Source: Aldrovandia affinis (taxonomy: Eukaryota > Chordata > Actinopteri > Notacanthiformes > Halosauridae). From it: a stretch of DNA of 64,000 nt. The position numbers and the translations under genes are program-made. Position 1 is the first letter of the stretch. Each line of letters starts with the position of its first letter. Below, one piece after another: positions 57,001 to 64,000 of this stretch. The DNA is taken from NCBI GenBank assembly GCA_029706075.1, contig JAINUG010000033.1, forward strand, positions 2,728,001 to 2,792,000, written 5' to 3'. The notes beneath the pieces are model-generated. The model was not told where the DNA came from. It ran no database searches and worked only from the letters and a program-made list of their open reading frames with translations.

Positions 57001-58322
57001 CAGAAACTGGCTGAGATGTTTTAGAGTCTGGGGGCAGCGGTCATTACAGTAACACTGTAAAATGCCCCCCCGTTCTGTCTATGAGCCGAACAACAGGAAA
57101 GAAGGCACACAGAAAAGCGCTGCGTGCGTGTGGTTTTTACGGGCGCCTCATGCCTGTGCACGACCTTGGCCATCCCATCCGCCCGCCCCCAGAATCGCAG
57201 ATGGGCTGGGGAGCCGTTGACATGGCGATGAGCAGACACTGGGACGTCTTGCCGAGTCCCAGGTTTTTCTGCTCTTTTTCTTTTTCAAGTCCTTTCTCCA
57301 TTCCCAGAGTCTCCCATCACCACAACAAAGCCACAACAAAGAAAGAGTGGCCTGGAGACCGCATCCCAGGAAATGACTGCAGAATATCAGAGGAGAATTG
57401 CAACATTGTTGCTCCGAGGAGGAGGAGGAGAATTGAATGAGACTCAAGGAGGAGGAGAAATAGGAGGGCGTTGTGCTCAGTTGCTTTTTTTTACCAAACT
57501 GCCCAAATTGTCTTACAGGGAGTGGATTAGCATTGTTTCTGCTCAGGATGTATCTGTTGTATGTATATTTCTTCTGTTGTAAAATAGTGCAGTGGTATGC
57601 TGTTATAATAACCCACTGCTTACAGGCAGAGTACTTAACTGAAACTAAGCCTGGAAAAAAGCCTCTATAAATGGGAAAACATGTTTTTTAAAATTATATA
57701 TATACACATATATATTGTAAGTAGCCCTGCATAAGTGAATCAGCTAAGCAAATTGATAAGGAATAAGCATTTAGAGCCAGAGTCAGGACCAGCTGTAGGC
57801 TTATTGGATTCTTCTCGTGTTTTGCCGTAAGCGAAAGTATAAAGAAAAGCCACTTATTTTTGTAGTGGACGGTGTGTTAGTTCTATTTTCTGCCCTGGGC
57901 TGTCTTTCATCAGCAGTGGTAAAGAAAGATGAGAAAGGTCATCCCTACGGTGTTCAGTGATCTGTCACTAATGTGGTGCTAGCTGCAGAGGGAGGTCAGG
58001 TCGGGAGAGCTGCGGAGGGGGCCTGGGCCTCTCTGATCCACGTGACACCGGCTTGCTCCTTATCGCAGCGGCGCTAGGGGCGCCCGTGTCTGGGCCCGCC
58101 CGCTCTATCTGTGACCTGACTCTCTCTCTTTATCCCCCCCCAACCTTGTGTTTCCTCTACAGTGTGGCCAGCCACCACCAGCAGAACCTGATGACCGTGG
58201 CTAACCTGGGCGTGGTCTTCGGCCCCACCTTGCTGCGGCCACAGGAGGAAACGGTGGCCGCCATCATGGACATCAAGTTCCAGAACATTGTCATCGAGAT
58301 CCTCATCGAGAACCACGAGCGG
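36277..58322 (+). CDS. arhgap26: arhgap26 (GRAF1) partial gene: 17 internal exons, BAR-PH-RhoGAP
   Basis: GRAF1 is a Rho GTPase-activating protein that binds curved membranes through its BAR and PH domains, acts in clathrin-independent endocytosis, and turns off RhoA/Cdc42 through its RhoGAP domain. Seventeen exons (36277-36372, 37730-37791, 38227-38298, 40037-40138, 41503-41613, 42405-42509, 43593-43722, 44443-44543, 46687-46781, 48694-48772, 49458-49494, 50133-50198, 50560-50634, 51484-51568, 51798-51856, 55651-55756, 58163-58322) have AG acceptors and GT donors. They join in one frame over 1,541 nt. Residues specific to ARHGAP26 rather than ARHGAP10 or ARHGAP42 include [20 protein letters not shown] and VYNSN-DSQSEG. 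The BAR domain occupies the exons up to about 42509, PH lies at 43593-48772, and RhoGAP runs from 50133 to 58322. The start codon, the region after RhoGAP and the SH3 domain lie outside the window. Sure of the family; the ortholog name is recalled, not searched. Confidence 0.97.
36373..37729 (+). other. arhgap26: arhgap26 intron, 1,357 bp
   Basis: GT-AG intron with no recognised element inside. Confidence 0.9.
37730..37791 (+). CDS. arhgap26: arhgap26 exon, BAR domain (residues ~84-104)
   Basis: The exon encodes (A)[20 protein letters not shown], a central BAR helix. The acceptor is CTCCCCAG and the donor GTGAGT. Two bases complete the Ala codon from the previous exon, and the exon ends on a codon boundary. 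Confidence 0.97.
38227..38298 (+). CDS. arhgap26: arhgap26 exon, BAR domain (residues ~105-128)
   Basis: The exon encodes [20 protein letters not shown] then SAAK, in phase 0 at both ends. The acceptor is CATCAG and the donor GTAACG. The FRKEQI-AAK stretch is strongly conserved in the GRAF family. Confidence 0.97.
38545..38665 (-). mobile_element. L2-tail SINE fragment, inverted
   Basis: TTCCTGAAGCAAATCAGGTT then AAGTACCTTGGTCAGAGGTC matches the complement of the SINE body. The head and tail are decayed. Confidence 0.7.
39445..39575 (-). mobile_element. L2-tail SINE fragment, inverted
   Basis: ACCTTGTTCAAGGGTACAAA, CAGTACCCACATCCAGGTCT and TTAAACCTGCAAGCTTCTGG follow the complement of the SINE body and B-box region. 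Confidence 0.65.
40037..40138 (+). CDS. arhgap26: arhgap26 exon, BAR domain with membrane-binding lysines (residues ~129-162)
   Basis: The exon encodes [20 protein letters not shown] followed by [14 protein letters not shown], in phase 0 at both ends. The KKK run contains the pair equivalent to K131/K132 of human GRAF1, which are known to be needed for liposome binding. The acceptor is TCATAG and the donor GTGAAC. Confidence 0.97.
40290..40680 (+). repeat. degenerate ATTGAGTGTCAGTGCTGA repeat
   Basis: Irregular repeats of AGTATTGAGTGTCAGTGCTG type words. They look like the decayed outer part of the regular minisatellite at 41214-41485, separated from it by about 530 bp of unrelated sequence. 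Confidence 0.8.
40681..41213. other. unrelated sequence between two repeat blocks
   Basis: AT-rich sequence with ATTGATA words near both ends (40705-40745 and 41130-41165). It could be an insertion into the tandem array, but I found no clear terminal repeats or target duplication. Confidence 0.35.
41214..41485 (+). repeat. 27-31 bp minisatellite next to a splice acceptor
   Basis: About nine units of ATTGAGAATGTGAGTACTGA plus TGGTGTGAGG. The last unit contains GTCAGTACTGAC and lies within 30 bases of the acceptor of the exon at 41503. It encodes no plausible protein. Confidence 0.95.
41503..41613 (+). CDS. arhgap26: arhgap26 exon, BAR domain (residues ~163-199)
   Basis: The exon encodes [20 protein letters not shown] then [17 protein letters not shown], in phase 0. 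The acceptor is GATTACAG and the donor GTAGGG. The polypyrimidine tract is weak, and a 30-bp minisatellite (41214-41485) runs almost into the acceptor region. Confidence 0.97.
41614..43592 (+). other. arhgap26: two arhgap26 introns (41614-42404, 42510-43592)
   Basis: These introns flank the exon at 42405. They are AT-rich and no mobile element was recognised. Confidence 0.85.
42405..42509 (+). CDS. arhgap26: arhgap26 exon, end of BAR domain (residues ~200-234)
   Basis: The exon encodes [20 protein letters not shown] then [15 protein letters not shown], in phase 0. The acceptor is TTGTAG after a T-rich tract; the donor is GTAAGA. This is the last BAR helix. Confidence 0.97.
43593..43722 (+). 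CDS. arhgap26: arhgap26 exon, BAR-PH linker and start of PH (residues ~235-278)
   Basis: The exon encodes [20 protein letters not shown], then [20 protein letters not shown] and QEK, and ends with one base of an Arg codon. The [10 protein letters not shown] strand opens the PH domain. The acceptor is CCCCTCAG and the donor GTAAGC. Confidence 0.97.
43976..44335 (+). repeat. intragenic duplication, exon-proximal copy (~360 bp)
   Basis: Nearly identical to 15150-15497. It ends in the CT microsatellite that leads into the acceptor of the exon at 44443. CA runs are longer in this copy. Confidence 0.95.
44318..44442 (+). repeat. CT microsatellite acting as polypyrimidine tract
   Basis: About 120 bp of CTCTCT, CCCT and GCTCTCT repeats ending in CTCAG, directly before the exon at 44443. 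Confidence 0.95.
44443..44543 (+). CDS. arhgap26: arhgap26 exon, PH domain (residues ~278-311)
   Basis: The exon encodes (R)[19 protein letters not shown], then [14 protein letters not shown]. It opens with GA to complete the Arg codon and ends on a codon boundary. The acceptor sits at the end of a ~120 bp CT microsatellite, which itself serves as the polypyrimidine tract. The donor is GTGAGT. Confidence 0.96.
44544..46686 (+). other. arhgap26: arhgap26 intron, 2,143 bp
   Basis: The first half is AT-rich; the second half (about 45700-46560) is GC-rich and open in several frames without recognisable domains. No exon or mobile element was identified. Confidence 0.8.
46687..46781 (+). CDS. arhgap26: arhgap26 exon, PH domain (residues ~312-343)
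   Basis: The exon encodes [20 protein letters not shown] then [11 protein letters not shown], plus two bases of an Arg codon. The [17 protein letters not shown] block is a GRAF-family PH signature. The acceptor is TATTCAG and the donor GTGAGT. Confidence 0.97.
47250..47390 (+). repeat. GT microsatellite
   Basis: About 140 bp of mostly pure GT with some GCGT variants. Confidence 0.97.
47393..47616 (-). mobile_element. L2-tail tRNA SINE inserted in GT microsatellite
   Basis: Complementary tail GCATTTAGCAGACACTCTTA then TCCAGAGCGACTTACACAAT. Body TTACTGAAGCAATTCAGGTT. B box GGAATCAAACC. Head CTAGCCATTACACTACACTG. GTGCGT repeat words lie on both sides (GTGCATGCGTGC before, TGCGTGCGTGTC after), so it appears to have landed in the repeat. 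Confidence 0.93.
47912..47971 (+). repeat. CA microsatellite
   Basis: About 60 bp of pure CA. Confidence 0.97.
48228..48262 (-). mobile_element. SINE tail fragment, inverted
   Basis: GATTAGCGGACACCCTTATA followed by CAGACTGACGTGTTACA resembles the inverted SINE tail only. Confidence 0.5.
48299..48690 (+). repeat. 139-bp tandem duplication and TGTTGTATTGATGG array
   Basis: ACTGCAAATGGCAGGGTTGT at 48299 repeats at 48438 with the following ~120 bases. Both units contain GTGTGTTGTATTGATGG words, which then repeat irregularly up to the acceptor at 48693. Confidence 0.92.
48694..48772 (+). CDS. arhgap26: arhgap26 exon, end of PH domain (residues ~343-369)
   Basis: The exon encodes (R)[18 protein letters not shown] then EAMDGREP. 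One base completes the Arg codon; the exon ends in phase 0. It contains the C-terminal PH helix with its invariant Trp. The acceptor, GTGTGCAG, comes directly after a TGTTGTATTGATGG-type tandem repeat. The donor is GTACGT. Confidence 0.96.
49458..49494 (+). CDS. arhgap26: arhgap26 37-nt exon, PH-RhoGAP linker
   Basis: This short exon encodes [12 protein letters not shown] plus the first base of the next codon. The acceptor is TTTTCCAG and the donor GTAAGC. The short linker is typical of ARHGAP26 and differs in ARHGAP10 and ARHGAP42, which helps to assign the paralog. Confidence 0.95.
50133..50198 (+). CDS. arhgap26: arhgap26 exon, start of RhoGAP domain (residues ~382-404)
   Basis: The exon encodes (M)[18 protein letters not shown] then ETR, and ends with one base of a Gly codon. 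The acceptor is ATATTTCAG and the donor GTAAAG. The split codon reads Met here, where I recall Thr in the human protein. Confidence 0.96.
50560..50634 (+). CDS. arhgap26: arhgap26 exon with RhoGAP arginine finger (residues ~404-429)
   Basis: The exon encodes (G)[18 protein letters not shown] then LLGLTI, with a split Asp codon at its end. Arg in GLYR is the catalytic arginine finger. Counting the fish exons from the human register puts it at residue 412, the known catalytic Arg of GRAF1. The acceptor is CCTTTCAG and the donor GTAAGA. Confidence 0.97.
50635..51483 (+). other. arhgap26: arhgap26 intron, 849 bp
   Basis: Contains a long GT microsatellite and, near the 3' end, a C/T-rich stretch (51388-51440). 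Confidence 0.9.
50874..51010 (+). repeat. GT microsatellite
   Basis: About 137 bp of GT with two short interruptions. Confidence 0.97.
51484..51568 (+). CDS. arhgap26: arhgap26 exon, RhoGAP domain (residues ~429-457)
   Basis: The exon encodes (D)[18 protein letters not shown] then ITSALKHYL, ending with two bases of an Arg codon. The ALK-YLR motif, with its conserved RhoGAP Lys, is present. The segment [11 protein letters not shown] is one residue shorter than the human sequence as I recall it. The acceptor is GTCACGCAG and the donor GTAGTA. Confidence 0.96.
51798..51856 (+). CDS. arhgap26: arhgap26 exon, RhoGAP domain (residues ~457-477)
   Basis: The exon encodes (R)[19 protein letters not shown]. 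One base completes Arg at the start and one base of a Lys codon lies at the end. LP-PLMTY is a core RhoGAP motif. The acceptor is TTTTCAG and the donor GTGAGT. Confidence 0.96.
52757..53220 (+). repeat. dispersed repeat, longest copy
   Basis: It begins TTGCATTTATATCGCGTTTT and continues through CAAAGCGCTTCACAGTGAAG, CAGCCATTTTGTGCC, TCTTTAATGACCACAGAGTC and GGTTTAACGTCTTATCCGAA. I recall this kind of sequence as frequent in fish genomes but cannot name its class. Partial copies are at 5765, 17900 and 53340. Confidence 0.7.
53340..53680 (+). repeat. dispersed repeat, diverged second copy
   Basis: GGTGACGCATGGCAGCCATT then TTGCGCTAAAACACTCTACA parallels 52870-52910. The following GAGGATGATGGACTTAAG parallels GGGGATGATTAGGTGG. 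Confidence 0.6.
55651..55756 (+). CDS. arhgap26: arhgap26 exon, RhoGAP domain (residues ~477-512)
   Basis: The exon encodes (K)[18 protein letters not shown] then [16 protein letters not shown], ending with AA of a split Asn codon. The LPEKN motif is present. A long T tract and TCCTCCCAG form a strong acceptor; the donor is GTAGGT. Confidence 0.97.
55757..58162 (+). other. arhgap26: arhgap26 intron, 2,406 bp
   Basis: Contains a diverged dispersed repeat at about 56440-56815. No further exon was recognised. Confidence 0.85.
56440..56815 (+). repeat. dispersed SINE-like repeat
   Basis: Its first half parallels 29900-30010 and its second half parallels 30580-30735 (CTGTAGGGTGTAGACTAGTC, AGCTGCAGTGCTGCTGATGC, GTGGCATAGAGG), ending ATTGGCGAGAAAAGGGGG. 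This suggests that the two separate fragments near 30 kb come from the same family. Confidence 0.55.
58163..58322 (+). CDS. arhgap26: arhgap26 exon, end of RhoGAP domain (residues ~512-565)
   Basis: This is the last exon found in the window and the longest. It encodes (N)[16 protein letters not shown], then [18 protein letters not shown] and [19 protein letters not shown]. The [16 protein letters not shown] block with its structural Asn is the most conserved RhoGAP stretch. The acceptor is CTCTACAG and the donor GTGAGG. The next exon (KIF-type continuation, linker and SH3) is not visible downstream. Confidence 0.97.
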
Positions 58323-60281
58323 GTGAGGGGGCGAGAGAGCCGGCCTAGGCCTTGCAGGTGCCAGGTATCGGGACACAGGCCTTTCTTGGCATTTCCTGCA
58401 CAAGTCATTCAAGCACCTGAGCAAGTGAGCAGGTCAAGTTTGGCACAGCCCGCAGACGACGCTAAGCATTAGAGGACGTGTGGTTAAAACCTTGCCGGGC
58501 CACCTTTAAAAAAAGAAGGGATAAGCACCCGCTAAAACCTTACACTCCAGTTCAGGCTTGGTGCTCCTCTTGTCAAACCCTTCCGTTTGCTCGGGACTCT
58601 CAGGCCAAGCTGCTTACTGGGGTCTCTATGGCAACAGGCCTCTCAGCCCCATGCTAAGTCAGCTCTGAGACCCCACATGACATTGGTGGGACATTGAAGC
58701 AGTGGGGGGGCCTAGATGCTCACTTTTACAGCCAAACCCACATCTATTTTCATTTGGTATTAGTTCCACACACAAGTGAAATATCTCTCAAATCCCTTTC
58801 TGACTATAGTGAGTAGGAGATTATGTGTGATTTTCTTTTTTCTGCTTGTTTGTTTTGTCTTTTTTAGCTTATATTAAAAATATATGAAGTTTCATAGTGC
58901 TTCACCGCCCATCAGGAAAATATGGGAAAACATCTAGATGTAGGTTGAGAGAGACTTAGGCCTAGTAAACCAAGATGATATTGTTACGTGAGCTGAAAAC
59001 ATCATGTTTGCCTCTTATACAAAACCCACAGATCAACAACTAAAGCAAATTATTTAAATTATGTTCCTCTGTGAAAGCAAATCTATGCTAATTGTTCCAG
59101 CCCATCTAGGCTGGTCATTTCTAAGTCTAAAGTATACTGCATTAAGCCTGTACTTGAATACTCAAGTATTTCTGCATCCACTACATGACCTGGCAAAAAA
59201 TACTTCCTGATATTAGTGTGGAATTTACAGTACCTTTACAGAATTTACAGTAACTAATTTACACTTGTGCCCTCTTGTTCTGCTAACTGAACTCAATCTA
59301 AGAAATCTTTGGTAGTTCACTTTTATTTTTCATACCAGGAACCAATTTAGTTCCCCTTCTTTGTACTTTTTCAACAGCTTCTATAGCTTTCTTGTAGTGT
59401 GGTGCCCAGAACTGCACACAGTACTCTAAGTGAGGTCTGACAAAAGCATTATATAATAATCAATTCCTTTGATTTATACTCAATTCATTTTGCTATATAT
59501 GCCAGCATCCTGTTGGTGTTTTTCACTGCCATGGCACAATGCTTGGATCCTGATAGAGTTTGATCAACTACTACTCCCAAGTATTTTTCAAGTTGAACAC
59601 ATTACAATTTTTATCCTCCCATAAAATACCCACTTCCTAGATGTGTACATTTAGCAATATTGAATGCCATTGCTTGTTTCTGCCCACTTCTGGATTTAGT
59701 TTAAATCATCTTGGATGATCTTTTGCTACTAACATTCCTATCAAGATCATTTATGTAAATAAGGAAAAGAGGAAGTCCCAGCACCAATCCCTGTGGTACA
59801 AGGTCAGATACAACCCCTCCTGCCACATAAACATATTGATATAGGATGTATGTTTATGTGGATGGTTTGCCTTCGCCATTATGTTTTTCTTTAAATGGGA
59901 GCAGTATTTTCAGGGTTTTGACTGTGTGGTAACTGGACTCATGGATGCGAGAAAAATAAGAATAAAACCTACAATAAAAATAAATAATATAATAAATACA
60001 GCTGCATACAGCAATTCTGGAGGATAAACACCATATGGTCATTTTACATTGTGTGACCTTGAGTCGTCACATTTCACTTACTTAGAACTAAATGTCTGTA
60101 AGACACAACACATTTTGTAGCTCAATAAAAGCAGATTTCATAGCAATTTCAATGGGCTACATTTTTACTGGATCACGGTGGCTGTTTTGTTCAATGCAGA
60201 AACAATGCATCTGTGAATGAATTTTATGGAGGGGCATCCAAAGAGCAAGTTAGTATAAGTCCTATGTCGAAAGGCCGAACA
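58323..60281. other. start of downstream intron, with an old LINE-like fragment
   Basis: No exon for the region after the RhoGAP domain was recognised. The intron continues past the end of the window. Confidence 0.6.
59100..59800 (-). mobile_element. old interspersed repeat, possibly CR1/L2-clade LINE fragment
   Basis: Words such as GTAGTGTGGTGCCCAGAACT and TAAGTGAGGTCTGACAAAAG are familiar from ancient vertebrate interspersed repeats. No open reverse transcriptase frame remains, and both class and strand are guesses. Confidence 0.35.
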
Positions 60282-60289
60282 GTCTAGAG

Positions 60290-60498
60290 CAGCGGTCCCC
60301 AACCACCGGTCCGTGAGGCATTTGGTACCGGGCCGCACAGAAATAATAAAAACGTTTTAATTTTAATTTTATTTCCATTTTATTGACTATCGCAGTCTGC
60401 GATTTTTTATTTTGAAAAATGGAAAATGACCACTTCCGTCTGTGCCTCTTTTCCGCACTTGTCTCAGTTTTTTTTCCATGCACCCCCCCGGTCCGCTG
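60290..60498. mobile_element. hAT MITE with perfect 8-bp TSD
   Basis: The left end CAGCGGTCCCCAACCACCGG and the right end CCGGTCCGCTG are inverted. GTCTAGAG flanks both sides exactly (60282-60289 and 60499-60506). 209 bp, non-coding. Confidence 0.93.
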
Positions 60499-60506
60499 GT
60501 CTAGAG

Positions 60507-61338
60507 GACATGTTGTTTTTGAGAAACCCAAGATGGCTGAAAATCCATTAGGTGGGTTTTATTAGTAAAATACAAGAATATACCTTGTGATATAAGAAGT
60601 GTAAGTACAAGTACAGTGTAAGTAGTCAGTTTTATGACTACTACACATAGGTGAAAATAAAAAATATTTATATTTTTTTATTCAAAAAATCATCAATGTT
60701 TGCCAAACCATGCAACCAATTGACACAAAATCTTGTGTGATGATACTTTTTCGTGGCATGTACATAATAAAATAATAATAATAATAATAATTAGAATGCA
60801 AACACAGCTACCCATGCATTTGGGTATATCTTACCTGCCTAGCTTTCACTAATATCATCATTTTTGAGAAACCCACCTAATTTGTGGAAGGAGATTGAGG
60901 CTTTGTTTAGTGTTTTTCTTTTTTACAAATTGTGGAAAGTTGGACAAAACATAAAATTGAGATTTTTGGGTGAAGTTGGCCTTTTAAAGAGCAGTGTCAA
61001 AAGAAAGGATGAGTGGAAATGAGGAGGACATTAAATTCACGGTATTTCAGCTTTTAAACTGGGAAAATGTCATAACGGTTTACAGTTAATGGGCTTATTC
61101 AGTTGTGCATAGAAAGAACGCCTAAAATATATGGTTATATTGAGTGCACACACACAAAACCATGTGCTATTATTAACAATTAATATGGTTTTTGATGGAT
61201 TCTGCAAATGGCAGTTTAGATTTTTTAGCACATCATAGAAATGTAGCAGCTGTTCATCATGGCACACTTTCAGAATGTGCTGTGATTTCCATCCAATTGC
61301 TGTGCTTAGAATTCTTTTGAATACCCTTTTTTTGCCTA
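60507..61338. other. intron, AT-rich, no gene seen
   Basis: Includes an AATAAT run at 60767-60790. No element or exon was recognised. Confidence 0.5.
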
Positions 61339-61340
61339 TA

Positions 61341-63213
61341 CAGTGCCCTCCAGAATTATTGGCACCCTTGGTGAAGATGAGCAAAAAAGGCTATGAAAAA
61401 TGTCTTTGTTGTTCATGTTCTTACACTCAAAATAGGAGCAAAATCTAACCTTTAATTGAAGTAAAATTATAAAAATAAAAATAAATCCTTATCAACATTT
61501 TGTTTTCTTCTCAAAAACGTGTCACAATTATTGGCACCCCTGCATTTAGTACTTGGCACCCTCCCTTTGCCAAGATAACAGCATGGTGTCTTTTCCTATA
61601 ATACTTGATGAGGTGGGAGAACACAGCAAGGGATCTGAGACCATTCCTCCATACAGAATCTAACCAGATCCTTGGTCCTTGGTCCTCGCTTGTGGACTCT
61701 CCTCTTCAGCTCACCCCACAGGTTTTCAATGGGGTTTAGGTCAGGGGACTGGGATGGCCATTGCAGAAGCTTGATTCTGTGGCCAGTGAACCATTTTTGT
61801 GTGGATTTGGAGGTATGCTTTGGATCATTGTCCTGCTGGAAGATCCAACCACAACTCAGCTTTAGCCTCCTGACAGAGGCAGACAGATTTTGATCTTAAA
61901 TCTCCAGGTACTTAATGGAGTCCATGATGCCATGTATCCTAACAAGGTTCCCAGGGCCTTTGGAAGGAAAACAGCCCCAAAACATCACAGATCCACCACC
62001 ATAGTTCACAGTGGGGATTAGGTTATTTTCTGCATGACCATCCCTCTTTTTACACCAAACCCACCTCTGGTGTTTGTTGCCAAAAAGCTCTATTTTTGTC
62101 TCATCTGACCATAGAACCAGGTTCCACTCAAAGTTCCAGTGACGTTTAGCAAACTCCAGGCGCTTACGTTTGTGGTTTTATGACAGCAGAGGCTTTGTTC
62201 TGACAAGCCTTCCAAATAGCTTGTTGGCATGGAGGTGGTGTCTAATTGTAGTTTTGGAAACTTTGTGACCGCAAGATGCAACCAACTTCTGCAATTCTCC
62301 AACTGTGATCCTTGGAGAAATTGTTTCCTCTTGAACCATCCTCCTCACTGTGCATGGGGGCAAAATACACTTGCGTCTCCCCACCGCGCCAGTCGGCTCT
62401 GGCCGGGAGTGCCACCGGGCAGCAATTGGCTGTCCGCCCCAGGGAGGGGGGAGGGAAGCCGACACAGTTCGCTGCACACAGGAGTGGTTCTGGGGTGCTG
62501 GAATTACAGTCGACAGCACGACGAGTACTCTCTCGGAGGAGGCAGCACTTCGCCATTGTTACTGCCGGTCACAGGGCTACGGCAACAAACTACGAGGGAT
62601 GGGATTGATCCAAGACTAGCGGGAGTAATTGGCTACCAAATTGGGAGAAAAACGTGATAAAATCTGGAAGAAAAAAATTATACACTTGCGTCCTCTTCCA
62701 GACAGGCTCATCATCACTCCAGTTGTTTTAAACTTCTTAATTATTGCCCTAGTGGAGATAGGTATTTTCAGGCATGTTGCTATTTTTTTATAGCCATTGC
62801 CTGATTAATGAAGGTCAACAACATTTTGCCTCATTTCATTTTTGTATTCTCTGATCTTCCCCATGTTGATGGATGACAAAGGGAGTTTGGCCTGTGTGTC
62901 ACCTCATATTTATACCCCAGTGAAACAGAAAATCATGGATGACCACTTAAGAGTTAAGAGACTCAGGTGAATTTAAAAAGAATAAAATATAGATGGGAAT
63001 ATACTTGATTTCGATTTTGTTCATAAGAATTTCTAAGGGTGCCAATAATTGCGACACACGTGTTTTTCAGAATAAAAAAAAGTTGTTTTTTTTCTTTGAA
63101 TAATTTTACTTCAATTAAAGGTTAGATTTATCATATTTTGAGTGTAAGATCAAGCTGATGAACAACAAAGACATTTTTTCATAGCTTTTTTTTTTTTGCT
63201 AATCTTTACCAAG
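61341..63213 (-). mobile_element. Tc1-like transposon, inactive, right end truncated, with nested SINE
   Basis: The left terminus CAGTGCCCTCCAGAATTATT starts after TA at 61339-61340. The subterminal GCTATGAAAAATGTCTTTGT is matched inverted near 63165-63190. The outermost ~30 bp of the right terminus are missing. Minus-strand transposase pieces lie on both sides of the SINE: VQEETISPRITVGELQKLVA then KVSKTTIRHHLHANKLFGRL, and TGTLSGTWFYGQM further on. Confidence 0.9.
62378..62679 (+). mobile_element. tRNA-Glu-like SINE, 5'-truncated, nested in Tc1
   Basis: It starts inside the element (CCGCGCCAGTCGGCTCTGGC) without the tRNA head and ends GTAATTGGCTACCAAATTGG then an A-rich tail. A perfect 13-bp target duplication ATACACTTGCGTC flanks it at 62365-62377 and 62680-62692. 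Confidence 0.94.
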
Positions 63214-64000
63214 ATTTAATCCACCCAAATACATGTATGGTGGCTAAAACTGTTCAAATTCAAAAGCAATATTCATATAAATGATCACACGGTATAGATA
63301 TTGGACCTTTTTTGGTTCTCAAGCCTGTATTTCTAGCTCAGAAGGCAGTCTGGTGGGGAAGGAGGGGTCCAGACCTGGGGCCCCAGGCCATACTGTTGTT
63401 TTGGCTGAGTCATGTGCTCGAACAGACAGAGAAAGCACAAAGGGGCTCTGGCTCCCAGCACTTTGTATAAGCACAGGAGTAGGCGGGACCAGACCCTGTC
63501 ACTCTACCAATGGCAGAAAGGGGACGGAGTCTTGTCCAGTCTGGGAGGTCCCGCCCATAAAGTGAATGTAACTGCAGTCTCACGCCAGCAGTCAAGGCAT
63601 GAGTTGCATTGCAAGGAGCAGACCAGGGCTTTTGAGCAGAGCAGTCAGAGCTTTTGGAACCGCACATAACTTGGAATAAGGGTGCTGCTAAATAAATAGC
63701 ACACACTGGAGTGTAATGAGGTGCTGGTGCTGCTTTTGAGGTGTAGCTGTCCTGAGCCAGTCCATGCCCCACTGGGCCCCTCTCCCAGGGAATGAGCATT
63801 GCATGCCAGTGGATCTGCCAATCAGAGCCTGCTAATCTGTCTCAGGGTTAAAGAAGAAAGCCGTGGTCACCTCTTTTAGCTGCCTTTGTGAGCTTCACAG
63901 CCTTGTAGACCCATATGCCACTTACAGAGAAGGAGAGGATCTAGGCTAAACTAGCCAAGAGTGCAGCCCGACCGTTAGGGGGTAGATCAAGCAATGCTAA
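63214..64000. other. intron, no gene seen
   Basis: Mixed sequence to the end of the window. No exon, RNA gene or recognised repeat. Confidence 0.5.

Overview
The window looks like genomic DNA from a ray-finned (teleost-type) fish. It holds one recognisable cellular gene, split into many small GT-AG exons. The introns are full of fish-type repeats: Tc1/mariner elements, hAT elements and MITEs, a Harbinger relic, tRNA-derived SINEs with an L2-type tail, and long CA/GT and CT microsatellites. There are no prokaryotic-style operons, rRNAs or CRISPR arrays.

The gene is arhgap26 (GRAF1, a BAR-PH-RhoGAP-SH3 protein) on the + strand. Seventeen consecutive internal exons lie between 36277 and 58322. 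They join without a frame break into 1,541 coding bases (about 514 residues, roughly residues 52-565 in human numbering). They cover most of the BAR domain, the whole PH domain and almost the whole RhoGAP domain. The catalytic arginine finger (GLYR, equivalent to human R412) and the lipid-binding KK pair of the BAR domain are intact. The N-terminal exon or exons lie before the window. The exons for the linker, proline-rich region and SH3 domain lie after it.

Layout: 1-36276 is one very large upstream intron with three Tc1 elements, one Harbinger relic, three hAT-type insertions and four copies of a tRNA-Glu-like SINE. 36277-58322 is the exon cluster with short introns. Several of these introns carry tandem repeats that run right up to splice acceptors (exons at 41503, 44443 and 48694). 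58323-64000 is the start of the next intron, with an old LINE-like fragment, a hAT MITE and a Tc1 element carrying a nested SINE.

I see no hidden novel protein system. The observations most worth checking are: a tRNA-Glu-like SINE family with five local copies, four with good target-site duplications; a ~345 bp segment of this locus duplicated 29 kb away inside the same gene; a tandem duplication that keeps both the empty and the filled state of a SINE insertion site; and tandem repeats fused to splice acceptors. Protein assignments rest on recognising the family from memory; no database search was run.
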